Below, in pieces: positions 32,081 to 32,959 of a stretch of DNA of 32,959 nt. A model generated the notes under the pieces. It was not told the DNA's origin, did not search any database, and was given only the letters and a program-made list of their open reading frames with translations. Source of the DNA: a virus; IMG/VR virus record IMGVR_UViG_3300018083_000089, positions 1-32,959 of that record; one strand, written 5' to 3'. How positions within the stretch are numbered: the first letter of the stretch is position 1; each line of letters starts with the position of its first letter. A program made the translations under genes and the position numbers.

Positions 32081-32762
32081 TGTCCCTCCGGAATGTCAGT
32101 TGAGGCATTGAACTACCATTATGTTCTGGAAGGCTAGTGTCTGAACTAGTAGTTTCAATCACGCCCTTCATTCGATCCTCTAACTGTGCCGCAATCTGTC
32201 GAAGCACGTCAGGCGTAACGAACTGAACCAATGTCTCCATGATCATCGCCATAACTCGGGCGAGGTTGACTTGATCGGATTGCGTGTGGCGCCCCGTCAT
32301 TTCATTGTAATAAGTGATTGCCTTAAGATCACCATCTTCTAGTAACTTCACCAGTTCAAGATCAGCGGTGACGTCTGCGTCCTTAAACCTATTCCTGACT
32401 GACGTCCTGAAGTAATTCATGAAGACGGGATTATGCCGCCACTTATTATACGTGGCCATTGTTACGCCACATTCCTTCAACTTAACCCGGGTGGATCTGC
32501 GGTCAGTTGGATTCAAGAGAAGTTGAGCCAACTGAAATTGCTCGGGAGTTAGAAGGTTATTTATTTGTACGTCTAGATTGTTGTTGGCCTTGTAGGTGTT
32601 GAATTCGATAGCGAGGTTTAAAGTTTGTTCTTTGGTCAGGTTGAAATACTTCTGAAAGTCATTTAAATTGGGTGGGGTTCCAGTGGAAAAGAATCCTTGC
32701 TCAATAAACAACTTATGTTCATTGGTAAGATTTTTGTTTGTTTTGTTTTGAATGTCTTCCAT
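32073..32762 (-). CDS. Small terminase-like DNA-binding protein
   Basis: A 229-residue protein, first gene of the late operon. Residues 75-120 (LTPEQFQLAQLLLNPTDRRSTRVKLKECGVTMATYNKWRHNPVFMNYFR) have the helix-turn-helix pattern of phBC6A51-type proteins that serve as small terminase in some Gram-positive phages. The N-terminal 70 residues are a helical domain, and the C-terminal part (VMAMIMETLVQFVTPDVLRQIAAQLEDRMKGVIE) could be the oligomerisation helix. It would mark the packaging site for the large subunit encoded about 6 kb downstream. A transcription regulator is the alternative. Confidence 0.55.
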   Translation of the reverse strand: MEDIQNKTNKNLTNEHKLFIEQGFFSTGTPPNLNDFQKYFNLTKEQTLNLAIEFNTYKANNNLDVQINNLLTPEQFQLAQLLLNPTDRRSTRVKLKECGVTMATYNKWRHNPVFMNYFRTSVRNRFKDADVTADLELVKLLEDGDLKAITYYNEMTGRHTQSDQVNLARVMAMIMETLVQFVTPDVLRQIAAQLEDRMKGVIETTSSDTSLPEHNGSSMPQLTFRRDNG

Positions 32763-32788
32763 TTTTCCACTTTCCGCGAGTTGGTAGG

Positions 32789-32808
32789 GACTACGTCAAG
32801 ACTACGTC
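32789..32808. repeat. Direct repeat in the late-operon leader
   Basis: GACTACGTC occurs at 32789-32797 and 32800-32808, an 11-base period that places both copies on one face of the helix. They lie 27-46 bases upstream of the ATG at 32762. Possibly a regulator site in the leader of the late operon. Confidence 0.4.
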
Positions 32809-32835
32809 CATCGCATTAAGGACACAACTCGGAGA

Positions 32836-32849
32836 CGAACAAACGTTCG
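32836..32849. promoter_or_regulatory. SOS-type box 1
   Basis: CGAACAAACGTTCG fits the Gram-positive LexA/DinR consensus CGAACRNRYGTTCG exactly. It lies 74 bases upstream of the late operon's first ATG. It may bind host LexA, or a phage repressor with a similar site. Confidence 0.6.
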
Positions 32850-32861
32850 CTTTCAGCCTAC

Positions 32862-32879
32862 TGACTGATGCGTCAGTCA
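32862..32879. promoter_or_regulatory. 7-bp dyad TGACTGA-N4-TCAGTCA
   Basis: A perfect inverted repeat with a 4-base centre (tgcg), lying between SOS-type boxes 1 and 2. It differs in sequence from the boxes, so a second DNA-binding protein may act here. Confidence 0.45.
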
Positions 32880-32899
32880 AATTGAGAATGAGAATCAAA

Positions 32900-32928
32900 T
32901 TCAAATCGAACGCATGTTCGCATATCAT
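32900..32928 (+). promoter_or_regulatory. Possible rightward promoter with an SOS-type box in its spacer
   Basis: TTCAAA (32900-32905) is followed after 17 bases by TATCAT (32923-32928). The spacer contains SOS-type box 2 completely. The -35 match is modest; the -10 and spacing are good. It would drive a gene beyond the right edge. Confidence 0.35.
32907..32920. promoter_or_regulatory. SOS-type box 2
   Basis: CGAACGCATGTTCG fits the consensus CGAACRNRYGTTCG exactly. It lies within the spacer of a possible rightward promoter, the classical place for repression. Confidence 0.6.
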
Positions 32929-32930
32929 AT

Positions 32931-32959
32931 AGTATACGAACACACGTACCCTTACTCAC
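32931..32959 (-). promoter_or_regulatory. Possible leftward promoter for the late operon
   Basis: On the minus strand TATACT (32936-32931) is a strong -10. Its -35 at optimal spacing would be GTGAGT (32959-32954) at the window edge, which is weak. The third, partial SOS-type box fills most of the spacer. The direction and distance fit a promoter for the late genes. Confidence 0.35.
32937..32950. promoter_or_regulatory. Partial SOS-type box 3
   Basis: CGAACACACGTACC keeps the left half and the centre of the SOS consensus, but the right half has two changes. It abuts the predicted minus-strand -10. Confidence 0.4.

Noticed and set aside
1-32959. tRNA genes, CRISPR arrays, insertion sequences, integrase
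   Set aside because: I looked for cloverleaf ends, regular spaced repeats, transposase and recombinase motifs and found none; this was by eye and could miss a degenerate tRNA.

Overview
This window is most of a tailed double-stranded DNA phage genome, or a closely related prophage. It most likely infects an actinobacterium. The host inference rests on a WhiB-family regulator (9264-8785, minus), a gene family confined to Actinobacteria and their phages, and on boxes at the right end that fit the GAAC-N4-GTTC SOS-box consensus of Gram-positive bacteria. No tape-measure protein, tail sheath or tail-assembly chaperone is visible. With a long portal, an adaptor, a tail-hub-like protein and a giant ejection-type protein, the virion is probably a short-tailed (podovirus) type. 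GC content looks moderate by eye. I saw no tRNA, integrase or CRISPR array.

Left arm (1-9170, plus strand): the window opens inside an HNH endonuclease gene. An acidic-tailed protein follows, then 409 bases without a gene but full of consecutive hairpins, and then a tightly coupled replication operon. Its members are several microproteins with Cys pairs, a Cas4/RecB-like nuclease, a P-loop ATPase paired with a DUF669-like protein, a primase-helicase fusion, a family A DNA polymerase with 3'-5' exonuclease, and a RuvC-like resolvase. Most genes are linked by ATGA or GTGA stop/start overlaps. A second large hairpin precedes the primase-helicase gene.

Junction (about 8785-9350): the WhiB-like gene lies on the minus strand, antisense to the 3' end of the resolvase gene. 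It has a good promoter of its own (TTGACC-N17-TACCAT) and a tandem 10-bp repeat near the expected transcription start.

Right arm (9350-32762, minus strand, read right to left): one long late operon. It begins with a small-terminase-like gene, then two receptor-binding proteins that share an N-terminal domain, another surface protein, and a lysis block (amidase, GH25/DUF1906-like enzyme, three small membrane proteins). Large terminase, portal, scaffold and major capsid follow, then a run of small basic proteins, adaptor and tail proteins, and finally the ejection proteins, including a 1425-residue polyvalent-type protein. The two terminase subunits are separated by the fibre and lysis genes, which is unusual.

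Right edge (32763-32959): a non-coding control region with two perfect SOS-type boxes, one partial box, a further dyad and candidate divergent promoters. It probably governs the late operon and a divergent gene beyond the window.

The most notable unexplained signals are the SOS-type box cluster, the hairpin-array region at 1032-1440, the antisense whiB with its own promoter, and an octamer (CCTGTAGG/CCTACAGG) that I counted 13 times, always inside genes and in several reading frames.
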